A stretch of 64,000 nucleotides of DNA from Streptomyces sp. AM 4-1-1 (GCF_029167625.1 NZ_CP119145.1:4278001-4342000), one strand, 5' to 3'; positions 48,864 through 58,325 are shown, counted from the stretch's first letter. Notes: generated by a model not told the origin, from the letters alone. A program made the numbers and translations.

Positions 48864-50327
48864 ATGACCGACCTGGTCCTGCCCCGCACCTGGCCCCATC
48901 ACGACGCCCCCGCCCCCGAACTGCGCTCCGGCTGGCTGGGGTCGGCGCTCGCCGACGAGCCCGACGACGGCCGCAGTCCCGCGCTGGTGGACGAACTCCA
49001 CTGCGACGTGTGTGTCGTCGGCGGCGGCTTCACCGGTCTGTGGACCGCGATCGAGATCCTGGAACGGGCCCCCGGCACCGATGTCGTCCTCATCGAGGCG
49101 GACATCTGCGGAGGCGGCGCGAGCGGTGCGAACGCGGGATTCCTGATGCCCATGTGGGCGAGGTTCCGCAGTCTGGTGGCGATCAGCGACCACGAGGAGG
49201 CGCGGCGGATCGGAGAGGCGTCCGCCGACGCGGTGGACGACATCCTCGCGTTCGTCGACAAGCACGGCATCGACGCGCAGTACCGGCGCGGGCCCTGGCT
49301 GCTGGCCGCCTCCTCGCCCGCCCAGCGGGGCGCCTGGCTGGAGACGCTGGAGGAGCTGCACCGCGCGGGCATCGAGCCGCTGCGCCAGGTGTCCGCACAG
49401 GAGGCGAGCCGGGCCGTCGGCGCCGACCACCACTACGGCGGGGTGATCGACCCCGGCAGTGCCACGCTGCACCCCGCGAAGCTGACCCGTGGGCTGCGCA
49501 GGGTGGCCCTGGAGTCCGGTGTCCGCATCCACGAACGCACCCCGCTGCTCGCGCTGCGGCCGGGACGGCGCACCCGGGCCGTCACCCCGTACGGCAGTGT
49601 CGTCGCGGACCAGGTGGTGCTGGCCATCAACGCCTGGGCGGGTCAACTGGAGGACCTGGGGCGGCGCATGGTGACGATAGCCAGCGACACCCTGCTCACC
49701 GAACCCGTCCCGGACCGGTTCGCGGCGCTCGGCTGGGACGACGACACCTCCGTCTGCGACGCGCGGCGCCGCCTCAACTACTACCGCAAGACGCCGGACG
49801 GGCGGCTGCTGTTCGGGAAGGGCGGGGTGGGCATGGAGTACGGGACGACGTCGGCGAGCACCATGTGGGGCCCGCCGCTGCGCACGGCGGAGACCCGGAG
49901 GCATCTCGCGCGGCTGTTCCCGACCCTCGCGGACGCCCCGGTGGCGTCGGCGTGGACCGCGCCCGTCGAGTACTCCGTCACCTCGCTGCCGTTCGCGGGC
50001 CGACTGCGCTCGGTGCCCAACGCCAGCTACGCGACGGGTTATTCGGGCGACGGGGTGGGGCCGTCGCGGCTGATGGCGAAGGTGCTGGCGTCGTTCGCGC
50101 TCGGTACGAAGGACGAGTGGTCGCGCTCGGCACTGGCGCGCACACCCGGCGGCTGGATACCGCCGGACCCGTGGCGGACGGCGGGGGCGCGGCTCCTGCT
50201 GCCCGCGCTGCGGGCGGTGGAGAACCACGAGGACCGGGGTCGGCGGGCCCCGGGGCCGCTGAAGAGTCTGGTGTCCGTGGAGCCGTCCGCCTTCGGCCGC
50301 CGGGCCACGGGCCGGGGACGGCGCTGA
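48864..50327 (+). CDS. FAD-dependent amine oxidase/oxidoreductase (DAO family)
   Basis: A 487-residue flavoprotein of the D-amino-acid-oxidase/glycine-oxidase superfamily, resembling gamma-glutamylputrescine oxidases. The FAD fold CVVGGGFTGLWTAIEILERAPG starts at about residue 50, and the C-terminal substrate region includes SYATGYSGDGVGPSRLMAK. ATG 48864 has GGAGGT eight bases upstream; an ATG five codons earlier is alternative. It would oxidise an amine or imino acid and give hydrogen peroxide. It lies 190 bases after the LuxR gene and may close region 2 or belong to amine catabolism. Confidence 0.85.
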   Translation: MTDLVLPRTWPHHDAPAPELRSGWLGSALADEPDDGRSPALVDELHCDVCVVGGGFTGLWTAIEILERAPGTDVVLIEADICGGGASGANAGFLMPMWARFRSLVAISDHEEARRIGEASADAVDDILAFVDKHGIDAQYRRGPWLLAASSPAQRGAWLETLEELHRAGIEPLRQVSAQEASRAVGADHHYGGVIDPGSATLHPAKLTRGLRRVALESGVRIHERTPLLALRPGRRTRAVTPYGSVVADQVVLAINAWAGQLEDLGRRMVTIASDTLLTEPVPDRFAALGWDDDTSVCDARRRLNYYRKTPDGRLLFGKGGVGMEYGTTSASTMWGPPLRTAETRRHLARLFPTLADAPVASAWTAPVEYSVTSLPFAGRLRSVPNASYATGYSGDGVGPSRLMAKVLASFALGTKDEWSRSALARTPGGWIPPDPWRTAGARLLLPALRAVENHEDRGRRAPGPLKSLVSVEPSAFGRRATGRGRR

Positions 50328-50464
50328 ACGCGGCGCCCGCGCCCGGGTCCGGTCGGCGGGCCGCTGTCCGTGGCCCCCGGCCCCCGTAGCCCTGTGGCCG
50401 ACGGGCGCACGTCCCGTACCCGGCGCTCATGGCCGGCCGGCCACGCCGCTCCGGCCGTGCGTGG

Positions 50465-51193
50465 TCAGGCTCGGGGGCGCAGCCCTTCGCCGGACGGCGG
50501 CCGGCCCGAGAGGTTGGTGACGAGTTCGGTGCACAGGTCGCGGAGCTTGATGTTGCGGTGCTGCGACGCGGTGCGCAGGAGGCCGAACGCCTCGTCGGAC
50601 GAGCAGCGCCGCTGGCCCATGATGACGCCGATGGCCTGGTCGATGACCGTACGGGACCGCAGGGCCGCTTGCAGGTCGGCCGTGAATTCCTGGGCCGTGG
50701 CCATCCGCTGGGCCAGGGCGATGGCTCCGGTGGCCTGGGCGGCGAGGGAGCGCAGGACGACGAGATCGGTGCCGTCGAACGCGTTCGGTACGGGGGAGTA
50801 GAGGTTGAGCGCGCCGGAGGTGTGGGTGTGCGGGGCGATCGGCAGGGACAGCGAGGAGCGGGCACCGTTCACGGCGGCGAACGCGGGGTAGTCCTCCCAG
50901 CGCTTCTCGTCCAGCATCTCCGGTACGTGGATCTCCTCGCCGTTCCGCAGGGACTGGAGGCAGGGGCCGTCGTCCCGCCCGTACTGGGCCTCGTCCAGGG
51001 CGAGGGCGCTGGCCCCGGCGCTCGCCACGGTCAGCGGGCGGCCCTGGCCCTCCACGGTGACGCCGCAACCGCCCGCGGCGGGAGCGCGGGCCAGGGCCGC
51101 TTCCGCCAGGGCCTGGAGGAACCCGTTCAGGGAATCGGTCTCCAGCAGCAGCGCGGTCACATCGAGCGGGGCGGTGGTCGCTTCGTCGGTCAT
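50465..51193 (-). CDS. GAF-ANTAR regulator, copy 1
   Basis: A 242-residue cytoplasmic regulator: GAF sensor domain (about 20-165; DEAQYGRDDGPCLQSLRNGE, SSLSLPIAPHTHT) and a C-terminal ANTAR RNA-binding domain (about 180-235; SRTVIDQAIGVIMGQRRCSSDEAF). ANTAR proteins bind paired hairpins in leader RNAs to prevent termination. It is about 65-70% identical by eye to copy 2 at 52967 and points the opposite way. Divergent from the STAS gene. It ends facing the FAD oxidase gene. Confidence 0.92.
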   Translation of the reverse strand: MTDEATTAPLDVTALLLETDSLNGFLQALAEAALARAPAAGGCGVTVEGQGRPLTVASAGASALALDEAQYGRDDGPCLQSLRNGEEIHVPEMLDEKRWEDYPAFAAVNGARSSLSLPIAPHTHTSGALNLYSPVPNAFDGTDLVVLRSLAAQATGAIALAQRMATAQEFTADLQAALRSRTVIDQAIGVIMGQRRCSSDEAFGLLRTASQHRNIKLRDLCTELVTNLSGRPPSGEGLRPRA

Positions 51194-51505
51194 GCGGCTC
51201 CGTTCCGGATCTGCGGGCCCCTGGGCCGTTGGTCGGCGTCGAATACGCCGCCAGGGGCTGGGGGTCCGAACCGAAGGGACACCTCCGGCGCGAGCGGGCC
51301 GGCGTCATTCCGGACGAGAACTCGGTGCCAGCCTCTTCTTCCACTATCGCCCTTTCCCCGATTCCCTCGAAAAGCCTGCCGAGACAAGGGCTCGACATGT
51401 GACGTGCGCCACACGTGCGGTCGGTGTCTTCCAGGTTCCGGCGGGTATCCGGCACCCGAGGTCAGGAAGCGGCCTTCCTACAGTCCTGCTTCCACGGAGC
51501 GCGTC
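51194..51505 (+). promoter_or_regulatory. divergent region with SigB-like promoter for the STAS gene
   Basis: This 312-base gap lies between the leftward GAF-ANTAR gene and the rightward STAS gene. GTGT (51424-51427) and GGGTAT (51443-51448) are 15 bases apart, close to the actinobacterial SigB-type consensus (GNNT-N14-16-GGGTAY), and sit 58 bases before the STAS start. The leader after it contains GAGGTCAGGAAG (51458-51469), repeated before the decayed second STAS copy. Confidence 0.4.
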
Positions 51506-51955
51506 TTGAGCTGCACGAGCTACCTCCTCAGTGATCACCACCTGGTTGCGGAGCTGCACGATGTCATCGACATCGACAACGAGGCCGCGGTGGAGCGGGA
51601 GCTGAGACGTCTGCTGCCGGACGCCGGAGGGCCGCACGTCCTCATCGTGGACATCCACACACCGATCGTCACCGCGACCGCCCTGAACGTGCTGCTGCGG
51701 TTGCGGCGGACGGCCGAGGAGCGCGGGATCGTGCTGTGCGTCACCGCACGCTGCTCGGCGGCGCGCAGGGTGTTCGGCATCGTCCGCGCCCGGCGGGTCC
51801 TGCGGGTGGCCGCCACCCTGCCGGGAGCGGTGGCCATGTCCCGTGGCTGTGGCGTCGCTCCCCGGTACGCCGAGGGCGCGGACCCGCCCCCACTGCGGGG
51901 ACTGCCCCAGAGGGGAGCGCCGAGTGCCCGGCTGTCACCGGACGGCGACGGCTGA
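51506..51955 (+). CDS. STAS-domain anti-sigma factor antagonist-like protein
   Basis: A 149-residue protein with one STAS-like domain (about 8-105): an LVAELHDVIDIDNEAAVERELRR start, a VLIVDIHTPIVTATALNVLLRLRRTAEERG core strand-helix, and VLRVAATLPGA. The phosphorylated serine of classical antagonists (Asp-Ser-Ser) is replaced by His-Thr-Pro, so regulation by phosphorylation may differ. The C-terminal 45 residues are Pro/Gly-rich. TTG 51506 has GGAG seven bases upstream. It probably controls an anti-sigma factor in a stress circuit with the GAF-ANTAR and SpoIIE-type proteins nearby. Confidence 0.7.
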   Translation: MSCTSYLLSDHHLVAELHDVIDIDNEAAVERELRRLLPDAGGPHVLIVDIHTPIVTATALNVLLRLRRTAEERGIVLCVTARCSAARRVFGIVRARRVLRVAATLPGAVAMSRGCGVAPRYAEGADPPPLRGLPQRGAPSARLSPDGDG

Positions 51956-52165
51956 CCCGCCGTGACGACCCGCCCCGGCGGGGTGAGGCGTCCGCCGTCG
52001 CGGCCGGCCGGCACCGCCGCGCCCGGTCTCGTACCGCCGACGTGGAACCGGCCGCGTGACACCGACGCGCACTCGTGTCGGCGCCACTGACGCGCAGCCG
52101 TATCGTCGCCGCTGACGCGGGCCCGTACGGATGCCGTTGCCCCTGACAGGCGCCGCTGACGCGGA

Positions 52166-52250
52166 CCCGTCACGCCCGCGCTCCCGTCACGCCTGCCCTC
52201 CCGTCACGCCTGCCCTCCCGTCACGCCCGCGCTCCCGTCACGCCTGCCCT
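52166..52250. repeat. 17-bp tandem repeat array
   Basis: Five 17-base units alternate between CCCGTCACGCCCGCGCT and CCCGTCACGCCTGCCCT, with a sixth degenerate unit after them. The period breaks reading frame and no gene spans it. It lies between the intact and the decayed STAS copies. Confidence 0.85.
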
Positions 52251-52482
52251 CCCGGGCCGCGCGCGCTCCCGGGCCGCCCGCCCGCCCGCCTCCGTGACCA
52301 GCTCCACGCGCGCGGCCGGGACCGCCCCGAGGTGCCGTTGGCCGACCGTTCCGGGCCCGCCCGGCCCTGGGGAAGCGCACGGCCCTCCGGGTGCCCGGTG
52401 CAGCGGCGACAAGGGCATAATGGGTCGCTGAGGTCAGGAAGTGGCCCGCCCAAGGCCCCTTTCTGCTTCCATGGAGTGCGCC

Positions 52483-52690
52483 GTGCTGCCCGTGAGCCAC
52501 CGCCTCACCACCCGTCCGGTCGTCGAACCGGGCGAGGTCGCCGACGTCGAGGCCGAACACGTCGCTGATCGAGGATCGCGCCGGCCGGTACGACACCACG
52601 GTCCGCGGACCGTCGTCGTCGACCCGCAGCAGACCTCGCTGGTGCCCGTGACCCGCCGAGCGCCGCCCCGTGCGCGGCGAGACACCCACG
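52483..52690 (+). pseudogene. decayed second copy of the STAS antagonist gene
   Basis: The leader GAGGTCAGGAAG (52430-52441), CTGCTTCCATGGAGTGCG and a GTG at 52483 align with the leader and start of the intact STAS gene at 51506. The translation that follows keeps traces of it (VEPGEVADVEAEHVADRGSR, then PRTVVVDPQQTSLVPVT against PHVLIVDIHTPIVTAT), but the frame then drifts into Pro/Arg-rich sequence and the C-terminal half of the domain is lost. About 280 bases of featureless sequence separate it from the second GAF-ANTAR gene. It appears to be a duplicated and inactivated gene. Confidence 0.55.
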
Positions 52691-52966
52691 CTCCCGCCCG
52701 CCCCGCCCCGCCGAGCGTGACGCCACGTCACACGCGACCGCTCCGCCGGGACGTCCAGGGCGGCCACCGTCGTGCGGTGCTCCTGCCCCGGCCGGACCGT
52801 GGCCCTTCCCGGCACGGCCCCCGCCGCTGAATCCACCGACGCACCCCCTTCCACCAGTGCGCGCGAACGCCGGACGCGTGAACCGGCGGACGGCAGGTCC
52901 CAGCAGCCCGGGACGCTGCCGCCTGCCCGGATGCCCGCACCGCCGACGCCGCACCGCCGAGAAAAG

Positions 52967-53701
52967 ATGATCATGATTGACAGGCCAGCTTCCGTGACGC
53001 CGGATGTGACCGCGCTCCTGCTGGACACCGAATCCCTGGACGAATTCCTCCTGGCCTTCGCCCGCAGCGCCCTCGATCTCGCGCCGGTGGCGAACGGCTG
53101 CGGCATCACCCTGGAGCGGGAGGGCCGCCCGGTGACCGTGTCCAGCGCGGGCGCCAACGCCGCCAGGCTCGACGAGGCCCAGTACGGGCAGGACGACGGC
53201 CCGTGCCTCCAGGCCATGCGTACGGGCGAGATCGTCAGCGTGTCCGACACCCTCCGCGAGGGGCGCTGGGGTGCCTATCCGGCCCATGCCGCCGCCTGTG
53301 GCGCCCGCTCGTCGTTGTCCCTGCCGATCGCCCCGCACACCCACACGGCGGGGGCGCTCAACCTCTACGCCCCGTTGCCGGACGCCTTCGCGGACGCGGA
53401 CATCGCGTCCCTGCGGCTCCTCGCGGCGCAGGCCACCGGGGCCATCGCGCTGGCCCAACGCATCTCCGACGCGCAGGAGTTCGCCGCCGATCTCCAGGCG
53501 GCCCTTCAGTCCCGTACGGTCATCGACCAGGCCATCGGCGTCATCATGGGCCAGCAACGCTGCACCCCCGAGGCGGCGTTCGAGGTGCTGCGCTCCGCGT
53601 CCCAGCACCGCAACATCAAACTCCGTGATCTGTGCGCCGAACTCATCGCGGGCATCACCGGCCAGCCCCCGATCAGCGAGGCGATCCAGCCCCGCCCCTG
53701 A
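52967..53701 (+). CDS. GAF-ANTAR regulator, copy 2
   Basis: A 244-residue paralog of the copy at 50465: the same GAF domain (DEAQYGQDDGPCLQAMRTGE, SSLSLPIAPHTHT) and the same ANTAR domain (SRTVIDQAIGVIMGQQRCTPEAAF). The two genes point away from each other with the STAS genes between them. ATG 52967 and ATG 52973 are both possible; neither has a strong ribosome binding site. It should regulate leader RNAs overlapping those of copy 1, with a different signal if the GAF pockets differ. Confidence 0.9.
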   Translation: MIMIDRPASVTPDVTALLLDTESLDEFLLAFARSALDLAPVANGCGITLEREGRPVTVSSAGANAARLDEAQYGQDDGPCLQAMRTGEIVSVSDTLREGRWGAYPAHAAACGARSSLSLPIAPHTHTAGALNLYAPLPDAFADADIASLRLLAAQATGAIALAQRISDAQEFAADLQAALQSRTVIDQAIGVIMGQQRCTPEAAFEVLRSASQHRNIKLRDLCAELIAGITGQPPISEAIQPRP

Positions 53702-53748
53702 CCCGGGCGGGCGGACGGGTGGGTGTGCCGACGGCGACGAGGAACGGC

Positions 53749-54564
53749 TCAACCGGCCGTCCCCAGGGGCGCGTTGACGTAGGCGTACGGCTCGTCGCCC
53801 GGTGGCGGGCGCAGCCCGTGGACGGCGAGCGGACCCAGGGTCAGACCACGTGCGTGGCAGACGGCGGCGAGTCCGGGCAGGGCTCCCAGGGAGGCCCGCC
53901 AGGACCCGGGCGCGCTCATGGCGTCCGAGTCGTGCAACAGCACCGTGCCGCCCCCGCGCAGGGCGCTCGTCACCTCGGCGAGCACGCTGTCGGGGGTGGC
54001 ACGCGCCGTCCAGTCGCGGCCCCAGGCGGACCAGAGCACCGGGCGCAGGCCGAGACGGCGGGCGGCCGCCCAGCGCCCGCCGGTCAGGATGCCGTACGGC
54101 GGCCGGTACCAGACGGGACGCGTACCCGTGACGCGCACGACGGTCTCCACGGCCCGCCGCAGCTCATGGGTGTCACGGGCCGGACGGGGCCGCCAGGGCC
54201 GTTCGTGCCGCCAGCCGTGCACGGCGAGTTCATGGCCCTCGGCCACCATGCGACGCCCCAGTTCCGGATGGAGCCGCAACCGCTCACCGAGCACGAAGAA
54301 CGTGGCCCGCACCGACAGCCGGTCCAGGGCCCGCAGGAAGTGCGGGGTGCTGTCCGGGTCCGGCCCGTCGTCGAAGGTGAGCGCGACCCGGTCGGGTGCG
54401 CCCCGGCCGTCGAGCGCGGGGGCGAGTGCCCTGCGGACCGGCGGGAGCCAGGTGGCGGCCGGGCCGATGTGCCACCCGGCGACCGCGAGGGCGGTCGCCG
54501 CGAACGGCAGGAACGGGCGGGCCGGTGCGGTTCCGGCCGCCTCCGGTGGACGTGGGTTCACCAT
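53749..54564 (-). CDS. polysaccharide deacetylase (NodB domain)
   Basis: A 271-residue carbohydrate esterase family 4 protein. An N-terminal hydrophobic segment (FLPFAATALAVAGWHIGPAATWL) may be a membrane anchor. The NodB motifs are intact: TFDDGPDPD (catalytic base and metal Asp), HGWRHERPW (metal His pair), RPPYG and TVLLHDSD (catalytic His). It removes acetyl groups from a cell-envelope or lipid-linked glycan. Its start overlaps the end of the EamA transporter gene by 7 bases, so both are on one transcript and may act on the same glycan. Confidence 0.9.
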   Translation of the reverse strand: MVNPRPPEAAGTAPARPFLPFAATALAVAGWHIGPAATWLPPVRRALAPALDGRGAPDRVALTFDDGPDPDSTPHFLRALDRLSVRATFFVLGERLRLHPELGRRMVAEGHELAVHGWRHERPWRPRPARDTHELRRAVETVVRVTGTRPVWYRPPYGILTGGRWAAARRLGLRPVLWSAWGRDWTARATPDSVLAEVTSALRGGGTVLLHDSDAMSAPGSWRASLGALPGLAAVCHARGLTLGPLAVHGLRPPPGDEPYAYVNAPLGTAG

Positions 54565-55694
54565 GTCTCCTTCTCCTCGTCCCCCGAGACGATCGGTGAC
54601 CTGGCCAGTTGGACGCTGCCCAGGACCAGTACGGCGAGTGCCGACAGCGCGGGCAGCAGCCGGGCGCCGAGTGTGATGCGCTCACCGAACAGCGCGACGC
54701 CGAGCACCACGCTCAGCAGCGCGTCGCCCAGGGTCAGCGCGGGCTGGGAGGCCACCAGGCTGCCCGCCCGCAGGGTCATCTGGAGCAACAGGAAGCTGAC
54801 GAGTCCGGCGCCGAGGGCGGCGTACGGCTGCCAGACCGCGAGCAGCGCCCCGAGACCGTCCGGCAGCCGGCTGACGGCGTCCTTCATCAGCGCGGCGGTC
54901 CAGGAGAAGCCGATCGCGGTCGCCGTGCCGAGGACGGCCGCCCGAGCGGCGGACCGCAGCCGTGGTGCGACGGCGACCAGCACCACCACGGCGGCCATCA
55001 CCGAGCCGCCGGCGACCAGCCAGTCGGACGCGCGTACGGTGGCCCTGCCGCCCGTGGGGGCCACCAGCGCCAGGAACGCGGCGAGGCCCAGGCCCATGGC
55101 GACGATCGCCCACCGGGTGCGCGCGTCCGGCCGTCGACGGAAGACGAGCCCGCCGACGACCAGGGTGAACAGCAACTCGGTGGTCATCACCGGCTGTACG
55201 ACGGCCAGCGGTCCGACCGCCAGGGCCGCCGCCTGACAGATCCCGGACAGCACGAGCATGGCCGTACCCCACAGCCAGACCCGGCGGTGGAGGAGCCGCA
55301 CGGGCCACGAGTGCCGGGAGGCGGGGGCGTCGGCCCGGGTCGCGGCACCGGCCGGGGTCGCGGCACCGGCCGGGACGGGGGCGCCGGTCGGGACGGGGTC
55401 GTCGGGCGGGTCGGCGGCATTGGTCGGGACGGGCCCGCCGGTCGGACCTGCGGTATCGGACGGGACGGCGCCCTTGGTCGGGTTGGCGGTATCGGTCGGG
55501 CCGGGACCGTCGGTCGGGCCTGCGGCATCGGTCGGTACGGGGCCGTCGGCGTCGGCGGAGTCGTCGGGACCGAGGGGGCGGCGGGGGGCGCCGGTCTCCG
55601 CCTTGTCGTCGGCCGCCGCACGGCGCTGGAACACCGACGCCAGGGCGTTGCCTAGCGCGGCCAGCAGCGCCAGGACGATCGACAGCGGAGTCAT
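54558..55694 (-). CDS. EamA/DMT family transporter with repetitive linker
   Basis: A membrane protein of about 378 residues with around ten predicted helices (MTPLSIVLALLAALGNALASVFQ is helix 1; the later EamA-like core begins near VWLWGTAMLVLSG). Between helices 1 and 2 a 75-residue Pro/Thr/Gly/Asp repeat is inserted (units like GPTDGPGPTD, DNA about 55330-55600), unusual for the family. ATG 55694 was chosen because GAGGA precedes it; the frame stays open to 55952 through a Tyr-Gly-Pro-Arg repeat that looks non-coding. It is followed by an overlapping deacetylase gene. It probably flips a lipid or sugar intermediate. Confidence 0.8.
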   Translation of the reverse strand: MTPLSIVLALLAALGNALASVFQRRAAADDKAETGAPRRPLGPDDSADADGPVPTDAAGPTDGPGPTDTANPTKGAVPSDTAGPTGGPVPTNAADPPDDPVPTGAPVPAGAATPAGAATRADAPASRHSWPVRLLHRRVWLWGTAMLVLSGICQAAALAVGPLAVVQPVMTTELLFTLVVGGLVFRRRPDARTRWAIVAMGLGLAAFLALVAPTGGRATVRASDWLVAGGSVMAAVVVLVAVAPRLRSAARAAVLGTATAIGFSWTAALMKDAVSRLPDGLGALLAVWQPYAALGAGLVSFLLLQMTLRAGSLVASQPALTLGDALLSVVLGVALFGERITLGARLLPALSALAVLVLGSVQLARSPIVSGDEEKETW

Positions 55695-55740
55695 CGGCGG
55701 CCGGTCCTCGTCATTGCCATCGGGTCCTGTGCTCCCTCCC

Positions 55741-55910
55741 CGTACCGGGCCGTACGGCCGTCCCGCGCCGTATGACCGTCCCGCGCCGTATGGCCGTACC
55801 GGTCCGTACGACCGCGCCGGTCCGTATGACCGCCCCGGGCGGTACGGCCGTGCCGGGCCAAGCGGCCGTTCCGGGTCGTACGGCCGTCCCGGGTCGTACC
55901 ACCGTGCCCC
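55741..55910. repeat. degenerate 15-bp repeat upstream of the EamA gene
   Basis: About eleven imperfect 15-base units of the type CCGTACGGCCGTCCCG fill the upstream region of the leftward transporter gene. In the open minus frame they would read Tyr-Gly-Pro-x-Arg-like pentapeptides, so the region could be either an untranslated leader or an extra N-terminus if translation begins at 55952. Confidence 0.7.
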
Positions 55911-55976
55911 GCCGGGCTGTACGATCACGCCGCCCCGGCCTTCGCCGGTCACCGCCCGTCACCCGTCCGGCGGTGC

Positions 55977-56762
55977 TCAGCCGAAGCGTTTCGCCAGTGA
56001 CCGGAACACCCCGGGCGCCGCCCCCCGCAGCCGGGCGGGTCCGTCGAGCCAGCCCGGTACGAAGATGTCCTGCCGGTCGTGCAGGATGGCGTGCCGCACC
56101 GCGTCGGCGACCCGTTCGGCGGTCACCGGGCGGGGACGGACGCGGTGGTACGGAACGCCCCGGCGGCTGAAGAACGGGGTGTCCACCGCCCCCGGCAGCA
56201 CCATCGACACCCGTAGCCGGGTCGGCGCCAGCTCGTACCGCAGGCTGTCGGCGAACGCCGCTAGTCCCGCCTTCGTCGCGGAGTAGACGGCCTCCCCCTG
56301 CACCCCGACGCAGCCCGCCATGGAACCGATCAGCACCACATGGCCGATGTCCCGGGACAGCATGTGTGGCAGCAGCAGTCCCACGAGGTGGATCGCCGCG
56401 CCCAGATTGACGGTCAGCAGCCGGTCGATGGCGTCACCGGGCATCTCCGCGAAGGGCCCGGCCCAGCCGATGCCCGCCACGGCGACGAGGACGTCGACCC
56501 GGCCCGCCCGTTCCAGGGCCTGTCCGGCCAGACGTTCGCGGTCGGCGCCGATGGTGAGGTCGGCGGGCAGTGCGGCGCCACCGGTCCGTTCGGCGACCTT
56601 TCCCAGCCGTTCCCGGTCCCGCCCGCTCAGCAGCAACTGCCAGCGGGGGTCGGCGGCCAGTCGGTCGGCGACCGCCTCACCGATGCCGGAGGAGGCGCCC
56701 GTGATGAGCGCGACCCTCCGCACCGCGAGGGGATCGGCCGTTCGCCGGGAGGCGTCGGGCAT
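55977..56762 (-). CDS. short-chain dehydrogenase/reductase
   Basis: A 261-residue classical SDR: ALITGASSGIGEAVADRLA cofactor loop, VAGIGWAG segment, catalytic Ser in LIGSMAGCVG and the YSATKAGLAAFADSL Tyr-x-x-x-Lys pair, all intact. The C-terminal region FVPGWLDGPARLRGAAP resembles SDRs that act on long-chain acyl substrates. ATG 56762 gives the standard length. It lies in the same leftward string as the transporter and deacetylase genes, and divergent to the GT28 gene. Confidence 0.9.
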   Translation of the reverse strand: MPDASRRTADPLAVRRVALITGASSGIGEAVADRLAADPRWQLLLSGRDRERLGKVAERTGGAALPADLTIGADRERLAGQALERAGRVDVLVAVAGIGWAGPFAEMPGDAIDRLLTVNLGAAIHLVGLLLPHMLSRDIGHVVLIGSMAGCVGVQGEAVYSATKAGLAAFADSLRYELAPTRLRVSMVLPGAVDTPFFSRRGVPYHRVRPRPVTAERVADAVRHAILHDRQDIFVPGWLDGPARLRGAAPGVFRSLAKRFG

Positions 56763-57071
56763 GGTCCATCCTCCGAATTTTCGGCTGCTTGACCCCAAGC
56801 ATCGGCGCTCCCGCCGCGCGCTGCCCGTCGGCGGGGGCCAACCGGTGCGCCCGGTCCCACCGGACGGCGTCCTCCCGTCGAGCGACGGGGCGACGATCAC
56901 GGGATCGTGGCAGGGACGCGTCGGAAGCTTGGCCCCGGCGAACGGGTGACGGGACGAAGCGCGCCCCTGTCTCTCCGCCCGGCAGGCGGGAAGCGGGACG
57001 GGCCACGAGACGGGGACGCAGGCCCGCGAGGTACGAGCACGGGTGCGAAGTACGGGCACGAGGGGAGAGCG

Positions 57072-58325
57072 GTGGTACGGCAACGATTCCTGATCCTCAG
57101 CGCGGGCATGGGCGCGGGCCACGACGCCGTCGCCGGGGAGCTGGCGCGCGGACTCCGGTCGAGGGGGCACGATGTCCTCGTACGGGATGTCCTCACCCTC
57201 CTTCCCGCCGGGACCGGAACAGCCCTGCGCGCCTTCTACCGGGGGAGCGTCCGCCATCTGCCCCGGCTCTACGCGGCGATCTACCGGACCTTCCTGGCAC
57301 CCGCCCCCGCCCCGGACGGCTGCGCCCCCGGCGACGGCCGGCCGGACAGCTCCCCACTGGCGGCGCTCGCCGGACACCGGCTGGCGGAGCTGGCGGACCG
57401 GAAGCGCCCGGACGTCGTCGTGTCGACCTTCCACCTGGCGGGCCAGATCACCGGCCGACTCCGCGCCCGGGGTGAACTCGCCGTGCCCAGCGTCGTGGTC
57501 GTCACCGACTTCGCCGTCCACCGGGGCTGGCTCCACCCAGGCAACGACCTCTACCTGTGCGTCAGCGAGCCGGTGGCGCGGGCGGTCCGAGCGGCCACCG
57601 GGCGACCCGCCGTCACCACCGGCCCGATCGTGTCCCCGCACTACCACCGGCCGACCGGAACCCGAGCCGGCGCCACGACCGCTTCCGCCCCCTCGGCCTC
57701 CACGACCAGCGCGACCCCCTCGACCTCCTCGGCCCCGTCGTCCCGCCCCGCCCCCTCCACCCACTCCGCCTGGCCGAGCGTCTTCGCACGTCACGGCCCG
57801 GGGCGCCCATCGGTGCTGCTGTCGGCCGGGGCGTGGGGCGTCGGGTCGCGGCTGCCCGAGACCGCGAGCGCGCTCCACCGCCGGGGCCTCCTGCCGGTGC
57901 TCCTCTGCGGGCGCGACGAACGGCTGCGCCGCCGCGCCGCCCGGCTGCCGGGGGTACTCGCCCTCGGCTGGGTCGAGGACATGGCGGAACTGTTCGCGTC
58001 GGTCCGGGTGCTCATCGACAACGCGGCGGGCCAGACGGCCGCGCAGGCACTCGCCTCCGGTGTCCCGGTCATCAGCTTCCGCCCCATCCCGGGGCACGGC
58101 GCGGACGGCGTGAGGGAGATGGCCGCCGCCGGTCTCTCCGTACACGCGAAAACCCCCCGCGAACTCCTCGCGGCCCTCGATCTGCTGATCGGACCCGGGC
58201 CGGCCCGGGACGAACGCGTCGCCGGGGGCAGGTCGGCGTTCCGGGCGGACGCCGCGCATCTGCTGCACACCCGGTTCGGTCCGTTTCCGACCAGGACCGG
58301 GACATACGCTTTTCCCTGCATGTAG
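57072..58325 (+). CDS. MGDG-synthase-like GT28 glycosyltransferase
   Basis: A 417-residue GT-B enzyme resembling monogalactosyldiacylglycerol synthases and MurG. The N-terminal acceptor domain begins FLILSAGMGAGHDAVAGELARGLRSRGHDV with the glycine loop, and the donor domain contains VLLSAGAWGVGS and LIDNAAGQTAAQALASGVPVI with the GxT/Q-type signature. An Ala/Ser/Thr/Pro insert of about 45 residues separates the two (about 198-243). GTG 57072 has AGGGGAG upstream. Divergent to the SDR gene, it probably makes a glycolipid used by this envelope group. Confidence 0.82.
   Translation: MVRQRFLILSAGMGAGHDAVAGELARGLRSRGHDVLVRDVLTLLPAGTGTALRAFYRGSVRHLPRLYAAIYRTFLAPAPAPDGCAPGDGRPDSSPLAALAGHRLAELADRKRPDVVVSTFHLAGQITGRLRARGELAVPSVVVVTDFAVHRGWLHPGNDLYLCVSEPVARAVRAATGRPAVTTGPIVSPHYHRPTGTRAGATTASAPSASTTSATPSTSSAPSSRPAPSTHSAWPSVFARHGPGRPSVLLSAGAWGVGSRLPETASALHRRGLLPVLLCGRDERLRRRAARLPGVLALGWVEDMAELFASVRVLIDNAAGQTAAQALASGVPVISFRPIPGHGADGVREMAAAGLSVHAKTPRELLAALDLLIGPGPARDERVAGGRSAFRADAAHLLHTRFGPFPTRTGTYAFPCM

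Noticed and set aside
52166..52250. CRISPR array
   Set aside because: The 17-base units are contiguous with no spacers, and no cas genes are present.
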